Below are positions 39,667 to 54,600 of a DNA stretch of 64,000 bases, one piece after another (position 1 is the first letter of the stretch; the number at the start of each line of letters is the position of its first letter). Location of the stretch: assembly GCF_964355755.1 (NCBI RefSeq), contig NC_092671.1, forward strand, positions 40,251,804 to 40,315,803. The letters are read 5' to 3'. The notes below the pieces were generated by a model. That model had not been told where the DNA came from. It did not search any database and worked only from the letters and a program-made list of their open reading frames with translations. This DNA is from Antedon mediterranea. Lineage: Eukaryota; Echinodermata; Crinoidea; Comatulida; Antedonidae. Made by a program: the position numbers and the translations under genes.

Positions 39667-42600
39667 ATGGATACCCAGAAAAGTAGAATGTCATCTAAAG
39701 GCAGCTTCGATGCAGCAGTGGTAAGTGTGTTTGTCTTAGCAGCGTGGCATTAGGCCTAAGCATTTGTTTTTGTACTATAGGCCTACTTTGTTTCCAATAA
39801 AGTTTATTTTTATTTAAATAAACTGCAGTTCATGTATTAATATTTTGATACATACTGTAAGTCGTATTATTATTTTATTAATACATTTTATTATAGTAAG
39901 TATATATTACTATTATTGTTAACGAGATCGAAATAGAGACCCGTCACACTCTTGCATTGCATATTCTAATCCAGATAATCAGAATTTTAAAATAAAGCTC
40001 TGTCTACACTATCAAACTGGTTTGACAAAAAAGTGTGATGTTCCCAAATATGGTAGTGATTTGTCATCATCATGCCCATATATGGGCACATCACATTAAG
40101 GTTTGACAGTGTAGACAGAGGTTAAGAAATATGCTATTTTATACTACAATACCGTCAATGTGGCTGCTCTATTCAAGGCATACAAATGTTAAATAGATAA
40201 ATATAAATCCAGTAGAACAACATTATCCTATCAATAGATTTAGTAACCAGCTAACCGTGACCTTACTGTACTACTCAATATGTATTTATCTTATTTTATT
40301 TTATGTCTTTAGGCAATGTGGCCAAACCATGTAGACTTATATCATTGAACTTTTAATCGATTCGAACCTAAGTCGTTGGTTAACAAGTCTATTTTACCAT
40401 TCATTGTATCTAATAAGCTGATAATTAAATAAGATTTTTTTTTAGGATTATAAATTTATTGATTTTTTATTAGCTGATGATTTGTAATGCAGTTGCTTTT
40501 TCGTTTTTGTTTGTTTGTTTAGGGGTTGTTGGTATTTGACAAGTTCTTTTACTTTTTTTTCCGATCCCAGAAACAGTTTTTATTTAATATTACCATTTAA
40601 GTTATTGTAAATGTATGCTGCTTTCATTTCTTGAACTGTCTAAATAAATATTGAATGAAACTAAAAATATCACACCGTTTAGGATTTAAACAAAATATTT
40701 GGGAATTTAAGAAATTCAGTCTGTATATTAGCATTCAACCAGCATTTTGTTTGTTATAAAAGAATTCTATCCTAATCAACAGTAAAGTAAGGTAAATCTT
40801 TCTACCCGTCTTTTTACATCTTCACCCAGTATAGTCTATCAAACTTTACCTACAATTCTAAATGTCATTCAGTATATAAATAATCTTTCCATAACTCATA
40901 ACATAAACGAATGTCAATCCGTAGTTTGAAATACGAAGTGTAGATTGTACTCTGTTGACTGTTGTCAGATTCAAATTAAAATAGAAGAACTGTATGTAAG
41001 GAACTTGTATTTTCGTCAGTTTCACCCGGTACCATAAAAAGCAGAGTATGAACAGTCTTTTGAATTACCGAAGACCACAATTTTAGCGTCTTGAGCACTT
41101 TTACTGGATATGTGCGCTTTATAAATTATTTTTTATTATTATTTCAATGAACAATTTCTCATGATGTCTAAAGGGAAGATGGACTGGAATTGAAAGAGAA
41201 AAAACGAATCTGTTTGCAAATGCAACGATGTTTAAAATGAATATCATTTTGTTTTAGTATGTCCATACTACAACAAAATTAGACACTCCTTTTTGGTTAT
41301 CCGCCTCATTAAAACCTTATTATTTTAATCAACCAACAAATAAAAAGTTTATTTTACTAATAAACAACAAAAAGAAAAAAATCATCAATAAAATGGTAAG
41401 ATTTGCTTTTTTCGCATATAAAAATGGATGTAATTATTTTGCTGTTGCTACTACTTAAATGTAATTATGTATTACTATCTATTATTGTATACTTGGGCGC
41501 TCCAGCAGAATACATGAATGACTCAATGAATGTAGTAATAGATTAATGTTTTAATTGCTAAGAACAAAAAACATTTATAGTGTTTAGTTTCAGGTACACC
41601 ACTCCCTCCCAATATATCAGTAGGTCAGCAATATACCATTGTTTGCGTCCATAATCCAAAATCGTTGCTTTAATTTTTGCTGTTTATAATAATAGTTAAA
41701 ACGATTATACTGGATTGCTTCTGACCTCTCATTTAATAACACAGAATATATATATCCTTTATCATTCCTTCCCACGTACAATTTGCTCACCACCAGTCAC
41801 CGGTCCTTTGGAATGCATTCCATTTCTTCTCTGAACACCTTTATTCAGACAGTCAATCCACAGTGATTAGAAGTAATACTAACACGAATTCACTACTACG
41901 ATTACACTTCTAATCTACAATTTAATAATCCGCGCCTCACAATATTCTTTCGGACGCCAGTTGCTCTCCGGTTTACCAGTTTCATTATCACCATTTTATC
42001 AAAGATTTCGCAGTTCGTCTCTGAACACATTTATCTTCAAATTTCCGACAATCTATCCACAGTGATATTTATAACTGTAATTGGATTTTATTGGAATGTA
42101 AATACTGCTTTTTATAAACCAAATTTGTATATTTTTATATTTTATTTGAAGAACTATTGATATCACTCAGTTATAGTGGCATAGGTCGATTTTGTTTTTC
42201 TTGACCTGCCTTTAAAAAAAAGGAAAGAAATGAAATAATGGTTCCTTCAGAGGATCGTTATGACTCTTTAAAAGAGCAAACATTTTGACGAGGTTGTCAG
42301 TTATATTTCGTGAAGCAAGTTTCTTATACTTGACCCAAATATGCATGACGTTATCGACTATTTATAGTATTTCAACAAACAAGCAAACTAATTTCTATCA
42401 ATTGCTATAACTTGTTTATTTTGGAACTTATAGACGAACCTGTATCCGACACGAAAACAGAGCCTGATTGAAGATTCGCATCGAGATTCTGTAGTCAGCA
42501 ATGGCTCTGTAGATCTTACCTCCCTCCCATCATGCGAAAGTGATGACGTGTTTCCGGACGAGTATGAGGGGGAAAACAACGTGGATGCAGAAAAAAAGAA

Positions 42601-45600
42601 GCAGTGTGTGACGTTTACGGCCAAGGATGACCTAGGGTTTGCTTCTCTCACCCACGCATTGAGAATATTTGAGGTAATTTTTATTTAATGACACATGGAT
42701 GAATTAATATTATTACATTTTAAATAGACCAGAACGTCACGATTTACTTTTTTTACTTAAATATCTTACAATAGCTCATCTATTATCTATTGCCATGTTT
42801 ATTGATCTTTCCAAAGCTTTTAATATCTTGAACAGCGTCCTTCTTTGTCCGACTATACTTTTAATAGCTTGACGTATTTCTTTTTAAAAGAACAAATTAA
42901 CCGACTATGGAATTGTCGAAAACCTGGGCATAATCTTTTTAAAAGGTAAATTTCCAACCGTGACCAATGTACTAACTCCGATTTCGATCCATTCCAGGGC
43001 TCTCTTCTCGGACCTCTTTTTTATGTCAACGATTTGTATTTGCTTCCACAATTCTTTCACTTTCTGATTTTTTTTTCGCCCTTTCTCTCTTTTCACTGTT
43101 ATACTCTTTATTTTGATTATATTTACTTATTAATTAATTAATTTATATTGGGGTTTTTTCAGAGATTAAGCTCTTTTTAAATTTATTATTTTTATTCAAA
43201 GATTGAAAGGAAATGTTTAATAACATTTAAATGTACATAACAATCTATATAGTAATTATGTTCAATATAATTGCTTGCAATGTTAGTTTGCGATGCTCTC
43301 AAAACAGTGTGACTTCATTATGTATCCCCATGCTACTTTAATCAAAATGTGGATTGTGATTACCCCAAATTTACACAAGTGAGAAGAAATATTTACATGA
43401 GCCACTAAAAATTAGGAAAACCCGATGCACAAGTGTATGCATTAGTAAGTTAATATCTTGTCAGAGGCATTTTGTGTTTTAACTAGTATGGTCTACGCGT
43501 AATGATGTCAGCCTTCAATGAGACGGACACTAGTCCGGATATTGCAAAACAGAACTCGTGCAATATTAATTACGCTAAGAAAATTAGGCGAGGGTTAATT
43601 CATGACTGGAAGGTAAATTTCTCGTCGTTTTATACACATTGTATGGACGGGTTAATGCCAATGGATTACGTTTATTATTCATTCTACAATGTTAATGTTG
43701 TTCTAGTAGGAGAGGAAATTTGCCTTAAGGGGTAATTGGGTTAGGGGTAGTTAAGTTGTCCGGGTGGTAGTTAAGTTGTCCGGGTGGTAGTTAAGTTGTC
43801 CGGTGGTAGTTATAAGTTTTACGGTGGTAGTTGGGTTAGGGGTAGTTAAGTTGTCCGGTGGTAGTTGGGTTAGGGGTAGTTAAGTTGTCCGGTGGTAGTT
43901 GGGTTAGGAGTAGTTAAGTTTACCGGGTGGTAGTTGTCGTAGTGGTAGTGGTCCGTGCCTACCCAAATATGGTATAGTGATATGCTCAAATATGTCCATA
44001 TATGGGTACATCACATTTTTTTGTCACATAAAGTGAAATAGTGTAGACAGGGCTTAATGACACACGGATAAATGAAAAATATTATTATTATTATTGCAAT
44101 ACGTCTTTTTATTTAGTAGATTAGAACGTCACGATTTACTTAATTACCTTAACAAAAGGATACAATAGCTCAGCTCTCGTTGATCTGATTAAGCACCTAT
44201 TTATAGGTTCATGATCGGAATTATCAATGCATTTGACCGAACCGAAACTTATCTATTGGCATTTTTATTGATCTTTCCAAAGCTTTTAATATCTTGACCA
44301 CCGCTCTTCTTTGTCCAATTATACTTTTAATATCTTGACTATTGCGTTCTTCTTTTTAAAATAACAAATTAACCGACTATGAAATTGTGGAGGACCTTGG
44401 CATAATCTTTTTAAATACTATATTTCCAACCTTGACCCGATGTACTAATCTCTGATTTCGACCCATTTCAAGGCTCTCTTCTCGGACCTCTTTTCAGTTG
44501 TCCTAGTGGTAATTGGGTTAGGGGTAGTTAAGTTTTCCTGGTGGTAGTGGTTCGGGTGGTAGTTGTCCAGGTAGTAGTTGCCCTGGATTTGGTTGATGAT
44601 GTCACTTCTTCATGCCTCCAAACACCGTTTTGTGTCCGTATGTCAACTCGCATCATAGCTTTACAATTATTGTCTGTGTCTATAAATCATGTTACCCTTG
44701 TTTCTATATAGGACATATAATATTCAAGTTGGGATGATGCCACCGGGTGATATTATGCGTGCACTGTCTTATGAAAAACATGTTTTCGGAAAGGATGAAC
44801 AGTAGGCCTATTTAGAAATTAATCAATATTTTAATTAAAGTTCTTAACTACACTTCAGGGAAGTACGACCCAAGGGTAAAGACAGAGAAACGATTATGAT
44901 GCTGTATTTCTGATTAAAAACAGTTTTATTTAGGTCTGAGCTTGTATAGAAAATATTTGACTTGTGTATGACAGCAATTACGTCATGTACAATGTTACCC
45001 ATCAAAAACTAATTTCTTTATCGACAAGGTTCGTTTATGCTCAAAATAGGGACTAGAGAAATGCAAAATATATCGTCTGAAACAATCAATGGAGATTTCG
45101 AATTGATTGCAATCTTAATCATTTCTTCTTTTCATTTCAAAATACATTTCTCGATTATATATAAATGAGAAATCGTTATATTTTAATTATGATTCGAGAA
45201 ACGTGCAGAGAATTAGACTAGTTACGCCGTCAATGAGCAACCTGACGTCGCTATCTGGCTGTGTCTTATCTTGAATTAAAAACACTGATCATCTATAACC
45301 TTAGGCCTATTTGCCTTTTACGCAGTCAGAAATATTGTGTTCACGCAAAATTGCCGATTCTTTTTGCACGCACACGTCACCGCCACTTGACGTGTTCTTA
45401 CATTTGGTGACACTACCTAACCGTCCCTACCCCACCAGTAGCAACATACACTTGTTTTTTTTAAAAAGCGATTGTACACACACCAACAACTTGACGTTTC
45501 TCTAAATTTGGTGAGACTGTCCCCACTCACAAACACTGTACCCCATAGAAGCACTTGTCGTACGTGCGTGTAAACGCTGATGTGTATTTTTTGTAGCGCC

Positions 45601-48600
45601 TGTCGTCAACATTACTTTATACGTCGTAGTGTTGTCATCGCCACGCCATCTTTAGATCTTCAATACGATGCATCTGGAGCTAGACACCACCATTCTTTGC
45701 ACCAGAGTTCCAAGGGGCCCAAAGTGGCCCATGGTCATTATTGGTTGTCTGGTTTTGCGCCTAAAATCCCCATATGGGTCCCTTATAAGGAAGTGTACTA
45801 AGTTACGATATTAACTAAAAAGGCTGGTACCTGTAGTTTTTCTAGAAAAGTTAATTACAAATATTTGTTTAGGTTTTGTTTCGTTCTTGATCTAGTTGAT
45901 GTAGACAGGACAAAATATACAATAGTACATTCTCGTTGGGAATGTTGCAATAGCATTCACGTAGGCCTACATTTAATAATTCTGAATTTTACAAATAAGA
46001 GATAATTTGAGTTAAAAAGTTCATTCATTCATTCATTCAGTATACTGTCAGGATGTATAAACTACGTACGAGAATCGAGTGTACAGCTGGCCTTAAATAT
46101 AAAATATATACATTGTGGAGGTACGCCTTTTTTTAAATATAAGGTTCATTTTATAAATGTTTCGTCAGTAATATACTGGATATTAGGTCTATTATTAGGC
46201 AACCATTTGTATTATACTAGCCTAGGCCTTTAGTTAAGTAATCCCTCATATGGTTCTTTCAGAGTAACCCATGTGTAGATCTGTCAATATTTTACTGACG
46301 GGCCCCAATGTATACGATAAGGTTTGGGCATATACGTGTTTAGTCTTTAAATCTACATATGGGTAAAATATGGCGTTGCTCATATGAAATTACCATTGAA
46401 TCCACTTATAGATAAAATTAAATGAATGTATGCGTATAATAAATAAAGATAATTTAAAAATTGTTTATGAATTTTTCCTTCTAAAAATGTCGCTGCTAAT
46501 TTTAAACTGAACCTACCACTACTTTTTGGTTAATAAACTTTAATTCGCATTTTCAAATACCATGTTAAACTTCCTGGCTTGTTTCATATGCTTTACGAGT
46601 TATTATATAAATTATACATACATAATTTACACGTCTGTTTTTATGCGCTTCATTTACCGTTTACGCGTTTCATTTACCGTTTACGCGTTTTATTTACCTT
46701 TACGCGTTTCATTCATCGTTTATGCGTTTCTATTTTTGGTTTAGTTTTTTTGTCAACAGTTATTTTTATTTCAATATGACATGAATACTGTTTACGCGTT
46801 CCATTTACCGTTTATGCTTTTCATTTACCGTTTATGCGTTATGTAAGAACGATGATGCTGCCATTTTTTATTTTCAGTATGCACGGCAGTGAAGAGGATC
46901 ATTGCTTATAGTTATACTTAAGATGTATACAACTGTGCTATCTAAACAACTGCTGTTACCATGAAATATCAATTATTTCCAACTTTTTTATTAATTACAT
47001 TAAATACATACGCTGGCGCTTTAAGTTTAATAACAATACGTGCAGGGTTTTTAAACACACAATGATATTGTAATTTGGTAAGAACACTTATGTGGTACCT
47101 CCTACTAATACAATCTATTCACCTAATGTTGGATTAAACTGCATTACAATGCACACGTGTTAACTAAACACTCATATAACAATATTCGAAATCAAGGTAT
47201 AATTACTGAATAGTTGATAATAATAAAAACAACCGGAACTATACGCCAAGTAGACATACTAATTCAAAGCAAATAATTGATCGATTTTTACGTCAAAGCA
47301 CGGGGTTTGATCACTTGCCTGAAATTCAAATATGTAAAAGACGCTGATGATAAAGAAGTCTTTGCAAAGTGTAATTGCAATGTAGGTGATCATAAAACGA
47401 ACTTGTTGGACAATTTCCAATTCAAGTTTCTATTCATTAAAACCATGTAGTTTTTAATCTGAATGTTGACGTCAGCAAGTTTTTTTTTTAATATATAATA
47501 ATAATAACACATTTGTAAACATTAATTTGATTGCGATGATTGCTGTGGCCGGCATTATCAACATTATCAATCAATGTCTCGTCTTCATAAACACAATAAT
47601 AACATCGTATTTATTGTACTGGTTATCTACAAATAACTACTGTACATACGTACGTCTCACTAGCGACGCAACGCAAAAACGTAACGCAAAGTGATTTGAC
47701 CAATCACAAGCGATGGATCATTCAAACAATGGCTTGTCATTGGTCAACTCGCTTGCCTTGCCCGTACGTCCTTGCGTTGCGTCTCTAGTGGGAATCACAC
47801 TTAACCCAAACCATGGAGAAATAAAACTAACACAAACGTCTTTTATGAGGCCAACACTGCCTAAACAAATGGCTTTAACTGGAGATCATGTATCTTACTG
47901 GGATCCTGCCTTCTTCCTTTTCTCCCAGATTTATTGTAATTTGTATATATTATGTTTTATTTATTCCATTATTGTTTCAATCTTAAAAAGAAGTAAATGA
48001 ATGTTTTTTTTTTAATTTAATTTTGTTGTTGTTGACTGATATATATTTTTGTTTTGTTTCAGAAATGCCAAATGAAAGTGACTCACGTTGAAAGTAGAAG
48101 TCGCAACAATAATGTTGAATTTCTTGTTGAGTGTGAAACACGAAGTGGGTGGTACAAAGTTCTTCCTAAAAACCTCAAACAAGTTGTAAATAACGTCACT
48201 ATACATCGCAAAGACGCAATTCAACGAAGTGAGTTTGTTTACTTATTTGTAACATCATTTATAAAAAGACAAATTTCATCAACTATCTTGGTAATCATGT
48301 TTTGAATTTGGTTGTTTATTTTCCTGATTTTCAGTCTGTGATATTTGGTGATATTAAATTTGTCGTAACACGATACCCTATTTCCTAAACGCTTATTCGT
48401 AACCACTCAATAATGTATTTAAAACAATACCACGTGGTTATTGGTAAACACGATCAAGTATCTACACACCTACACACTCCCACGCTATTCATTACAATAC
48501 ATTAATTAAATTTAGTATTTTATTCAAATATCAAGTGGGTATACAAACAAATAAACAATACATTAAAACATGTACTGCTCATTGCCACTGATGACGTCAG

Positions 48601-51600
48601 TAGTATATTAACATTAAGTCATTTAATTTAGAATTTAGATTCTACGCGTATTTTTAATTATCTTTCATTTTGTTCATTCTTCTTTACTTAAATTGTGACT
48701 CCGGGGTTATAGTTCTATATTTACCTTCTTTGTTTTCTACCCTTACTGTCTCCACCACCCTTACTGTCTCCGCCCTCTATTCACCAGCCTTCTACCCTTA
48801 CTGTCTCTACCCTCTATTCACCAGCCTTCTACCCTTACTGTCTCCACCCTCTATTCACCAGCCTTCTACCCTTACTGTCTCTACCCTCTATTCACCAGCC
48901 TTCTACCCTTACTGTCTCCACCCTCTATTCACCAGCCTTCTACCCTTACTGTCTCCACCCTCTATTCACCAGCCCCCTTACTGTCTCCACCCTCTATTCA
49001 CCAGCCTTCTACCCTTACTGTCTCCACCCTCTATTCACCAGCCTTCTACCCTTACTGTCTCCACCCTCTATTCACCAGCCTTCTACCCTTACTGTCTCCA
49101 GCCTCTATTCACCAGCCTTCTACCCTTACTGTCTCCACCCTCTATTCACCAGCCTTCTACATATGGATTCCTTTGGTGCACTAATCCAAAAACGTCTTCC
49201 GCACGATATTGTTCCTATTCTAAGTGCATGGAGGAAACTACTTTTTTTCACATTTATACTTGTAAAATCTTTATCTCGCATAGTATACATTAGTTCTCAT
49301 ACTATGTTGAAGCTAAGGTATTGTACTTTCTGACTATGTATTTAAAAAATAAATTTTTGATAGCTGGAAATCGCGAATTTACATTAAACATACCCTGTCC
49401 CGGCCAAAAAACAGCCGATTCCTGTGTGAAATTCGCGTTTTTCGCTGATGTATAGTTTTGAAATTGCCACAACTTTGAACAGCGTCCTCTTAAAACTTAG
49501 TTCTTTTAACATCGTAGTCTCCTATACAGTGGCTTTCTAACCATGTAATATTTTTTTTGATTGGATTATGGTGAGACCCGCGAAAATTTGATTACTAAAC
49601 AGCATATTTTTGGGAAATTCCGCGCGAAATTCTCTTATGTGTACTATTGGCCTGTGTTTGATACCCAAATGTGAGTATATTCTGCTTATTTTCATTACAA
49701 TTTGTTAATCAATATTGTAGTTAAAGTCATATAAAATAATTCTGTGTAATTTTTTTAGAGAAAATACGCAATAATACCACCTAAATAGTCTATAAGCTAC
49801 TAGCCCTTTTAAGTGTATACAACAAATTTCGCATCGGCCATTGTCTAACATAGGCTAGGCTAGGCCAGCGTTGCCAGCGATAAAATTTAAATTATGCCGT
49901 ATCCTGTCTCAAATAATGCCAGATTGGGAAAAATAATGCCAGATCCCCAAAATGTGGCCCTAAACAGCGCCACCAACGGTTGTATGTCTAATAAACGTTT
50001 GTAAAACCCCAACTGACACAAAATAGGGCCTAAATTGTATCCCTATGTCGTTCAAAAATTGTATTTTTAGTTTTGTGAGTAATAACTAATAATTCTAAAA
50101 ATATCTGGGGTGCGAAAATGGTAATTGCAAATGACACAAACACCAATCCACGAACCCTTCTCCCCCCCCCACCCCCCACAAAAAAAAACCTGTTACAGCC
50201 ATGGAAATTTAGAATTTTTGAGCTGAAATATGAGAGCTGCTCGATCTTTGCACTTAATTTCAAATATGAAAGGATCTTAGCCCACCATAATTAGAAAATG
50301 GCAATTATAATTTAAAATAGGAAATAAAAATATATATTAAGTGTCTCCAGGACCTCAGCCCCACCGTGGTTGATAAGAAAATTTTGAAAAATGCTGATGG
50401 CCAGAAATGCCACTTAATTTAAAATATGAAATAAAAATATATTTATTAGTGTCTCCAGGATCTTATCCCACCATAGTTCGAAAATGGCAATTATAATTGA
50501 AAATAGGAAATCAAAATAATTATATATTAAAAAAGTGTCTCCAGGACCTCAGCCCCACCATGGTTGGGACTGAGGTACAAACATTTGGAAAATAGAGCTG
50601 CTCGATGGCCGGAAAATGGCACTTAATTTCAGATATGAAATAAAAATATATTTATTAGTACCTCCAGGATCTTAGCCCACCATAGTTCGAAAATGGCAAT
50701 TATAATCTAAAATAGGAAATAAAAATATATATAAGTGTCTCCAGGACCTCAGCTCCACCATGGCTGGTGCTGAGGTAAGAAAATTTGGAAAAATAGAGCT
50801 GCTCAATGGGCGAAAATGGCACTTAATTTCAAATATGAAATAAAAATATATTTATTAGTACCTCCAGGATCTTAGCCCATCATAGTTTTGAAAATGGCAA
50901 TTATAATTTAAAATAGGAAATAAAAATATATATAAGTGTCTCCAGGACCTCAGCTCCACCATGGATGGTGCTGAGGTAAGAAAATTTGGAAAAATAGAGC
51001 TGCTCAATGGGCGAAAATGGCACTTAATTTCAAATATGAAATAAAAATATATTTATTAGTACCTCCAGGATCTTAGCCCATCATAGTTTTGAAAATGGCA
51101 ATTATAATTTAAAATAGGAAATAAAAATATATATTAAGTGTCTCCATGACGTAAGCCCCACCATGGTTGGGGCTGAGGTAAAAAAAATTGGAAAAATAGA
51201 GCTGCTCGATGGGCGGAAATGGCACTTAATTTTAAATAAAAATTACCTCGCCCACATGGTCACTACTGGGGCTGAGAGGTGAAGAACATTTGGAAAAATA
51301 GGGTTGCTACGACGATGCAAATGGAACATAATTTGAAATATGGAAAACAAATTCTCCTAGAAGAAATTCTTTTTAAAATTAGAGCTTATAGTTACTGGAA
51401 ATTGCCATTTCAAGGGTTGGGGTAGGGGTGCAGCCACTTATTATGAACTGAAACAACAAAACCCCTTTCATAATGTTTTCGTTAAATTGTCTCTATATCT
51501 GGGGATCCAATAACCTGCATGGTCTCTGAAATAGAGCAACATAATTGGCCAATAGCTAGCCTCTTCGGATTTGTTGTGCTGCCTATATCGCACACACGGT

Positions 51601-54600
51601 AGTTTTCGAGCAGCCTTCCTATCCGAAGAGTCTATTTAAGTCCGAAACAAAAGGATGGAAGAACTATTGTACGGAAAACCCGAACAGATCTGTTTTGTAC
51701 GATATGATATTGTGTAAGGTGATATGTATTAAATTGCAAGATTAAACAAAATATTTTTGTTCTGTGGTATATTATTTTTTTGGTTGTTCAAAAAACACAA
51801 AATTATGCCAGATTATGCTAAAAACGGCTAAATAATGCCGCGGCATTATGCCAGATGCCGTGAGCCTCTAAATAATGCCAAAAAGCATAATAATGCCAGA
51901 AATGGCAACTATGGGCTAGGCTGGATTGGTAGCGGGTTATTCCATTTTATCAAAGGGAAATATAATGAACATAAGTAGGCAATAATTATGTTTCTTCTTA
52001 GTAAAGTTAGAATTAATATATCTAAGGGACTATTTAACAGTGATTTGGACTATATATATGACCTTTTTATACATATATATTATGTGGTGGTTTCTATAAA
52101 GTTTGAATTGAAACTGGCCTACCTGTTTATTTGCAATTTGTTCATTTGTTAATTGGTGTGAGAATATGAACTTAATACTTAATATTACTAAAACCAAAGA
52201 GATGATAATAGATTTTCGTAAAACCGCAGTTGAACATAATGTAATAACTATTTAAGAAACCGAGGTTGAAATTTCTTGAATCTTAAATCAATTCAATTGA
52301 CCTTATAAACAATTTACCTATTTTGAGAATGGAATAGTCTAAACAGTACACTGCTCAGCAGAATATTTGTGGCTGTGTGCACTGATCTGTGACGAGTGCC
52401 AAAATAGCTGTTTTCTGAATTGTCCTTTTTCGCTAAAAGGAATTCATATGCCCTTACTGTCTCCACCCTCTATTCACCAGCGTTCTACCCTTACTTTCTC
52501 CACCCTCTATTCACCAGCCTTCTACCCTTACTGTCTCCACCCTCTATTCACCAGCCTTCTACCCTTACTGTCTCCACCCTCTATTCACCAGCCTTCTACC
52601 CTTACTGTCTCTACCCTCTATTCAACATTCTACCCTTACTGTTTCCACCCTCTATTCACCAGCCTGTGACTATTTTGTTTTATTTCTTTTATTCCTGTCC
52701 ACTCAGGCAGCGCTTGACCGATATATATATCTATCTATCTTTGTCCAAGGACCTTCACTTGCACTGATGAATGGCTGGTGTTGCCCAAAAGCTCTGCTAA
52801 CTTTTCTGGCTGTTTTACTTTATCGTTTTGATTTAGCTTTGTGTTTATTTTATACATACTAGCATTGTATCGATAATTTCTCTTCTGAAATTTGCTCCTG
52901 TTATTTATCATCACCATTCCCAACACTTTAATTAATTAATAGCGCAATTTTTAAAATGTCGTCTGTCATAATTTCAGTTCCATGGTTCCCGCGTAAAATC
53001 ACAGATCTTGATAAATGTAACCACTTGATGTCACATTTTGAGCCTGATCTAGATCAAGACCATCCGGTAAGTTTCATTTTAATACTTATATAAAAGAAAT
53101 TCTAACTTCTTCAGGGTCAGGAACTGTCAACTTGATATGGAGTGTTTTTAAAAATTATATAATTTATGAGTTTTGCTAGGATATGAAATGGTGACTTGTG
53201 CTACCATCCTAATTGTTCAATATATTTTTTTTTATTATTATTACTCAACTATTTTGGAAAAAAATGCATTAAAGTTGATGATACCAGCAATGATAAACTG
53301 ACTGGTTTGTATGGAAATATAAACATGTCAATCTATCTATAGAGTTACCGGAATATATATGACGTTAAAAATGATTTAAATAAATAACCTACTAAAAAAA
53401 TTGACATTCATGTAGTCAGCTTAATTATGAACAAGTAAGCGAAAGGTCAAACATACGTAACTGAAGTTAGTTCCCACAATGCAATTCAAGGCGTGGCGCA
53501 ATGCTTAAAGCTTGGTTTCTATTGGAAACAACCAATCACACATCGTGCCGATTGGTCCTTGCGTTGCGTCGGTCCAAGCTGCGCTTCTTGTGCGCGCGTT
53601 GTTTGCTCTTAACTTAATTTTTATTTTTCTGGGTTCTTAACACTGTTGGTGCAATGGGGGTTCTGATACAATAACCTTCTCCCCTAAACTGCTCTGTAGG
53701 TCATGCGTTACGTATTGAGTTTTGATACGCTTTAATAGTATAAATCCAACTCAATAATACCGTAGTTTGATGCGAACTGAAATACGATTTGGCTATTTAA
53801 AGTTTTAAATCTTAAACTAATGACAATTATGATTATGACATCAAATAATTAACGATAAATCTTCAGAGATTGTTAAACCATTGTCCAACATATATTCATA
53901 ATTAAACGATGGATTGATTTCAGTTTGTTTGTATTGTTCAGTATTCTGGGAAATTTCTATAGCTTAGCATTTATCGGTGGAAAATTACTTCCATTTATTA
54001 TCATTTGCATATAAAATATACATAGAAATTATGTTTGCTATGAGATATACAAAAACAGTTAAGATACAAGTTCGAATAATCCATCGCTTGTGATTGGTCA
54101 AATCACTTACGCTGAGCTTGCGTTGCGTCCTAGTGGGAACCAAGCTTTAATAAGCGTAAACCTATAGAAGTGATATTATACAAGTTCGTATACCAGGTTT
54201 GTTGTTGTTGAAAGTTGACAATTATTTAGTTTTTGTAATGCTGTACAAGATGTCATCTAGATAATGTATAGTAACCTTACTCTTTATTAAGTCATAGCTC
54301 CGTACGTGATTGTAATAATACAGGATATTAATTACGTATTTAGCTTTAATAAATAATATTCAATGTGTTCAATAATATACATTGATTATGATTAATTTAA
54401 CGCATTGTTGTGGATAGGGGCGTTCCTCTTTCAAGGATGAATAAATAATTGAAGTGGATTTGATTATAACACTATATTTACGTTTTGATATTAAGACAGT
54501 CGACCGTCAGGTACAAATGAAGAAATTAATTCTGAAATTAGTAACAAACTAAAGCTCTGTCTACACTATCAAACTAGTTTGAAAAAAAAGTGTGATGTAC

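Noticed and set aside
43502-43735. 77-codon frame in TH intron 2
   Set aside because: No known motif, no splice context, and it runs into the G/T-rich repeat; cannot be supported as a gene.
48670-49293. 207-codon frame of Leu/Pro/Ser-rich repeats (and the similar one at 52367-52767)
   Set aside because: Pure 37-bp minisatellite translation inside a TH intron.
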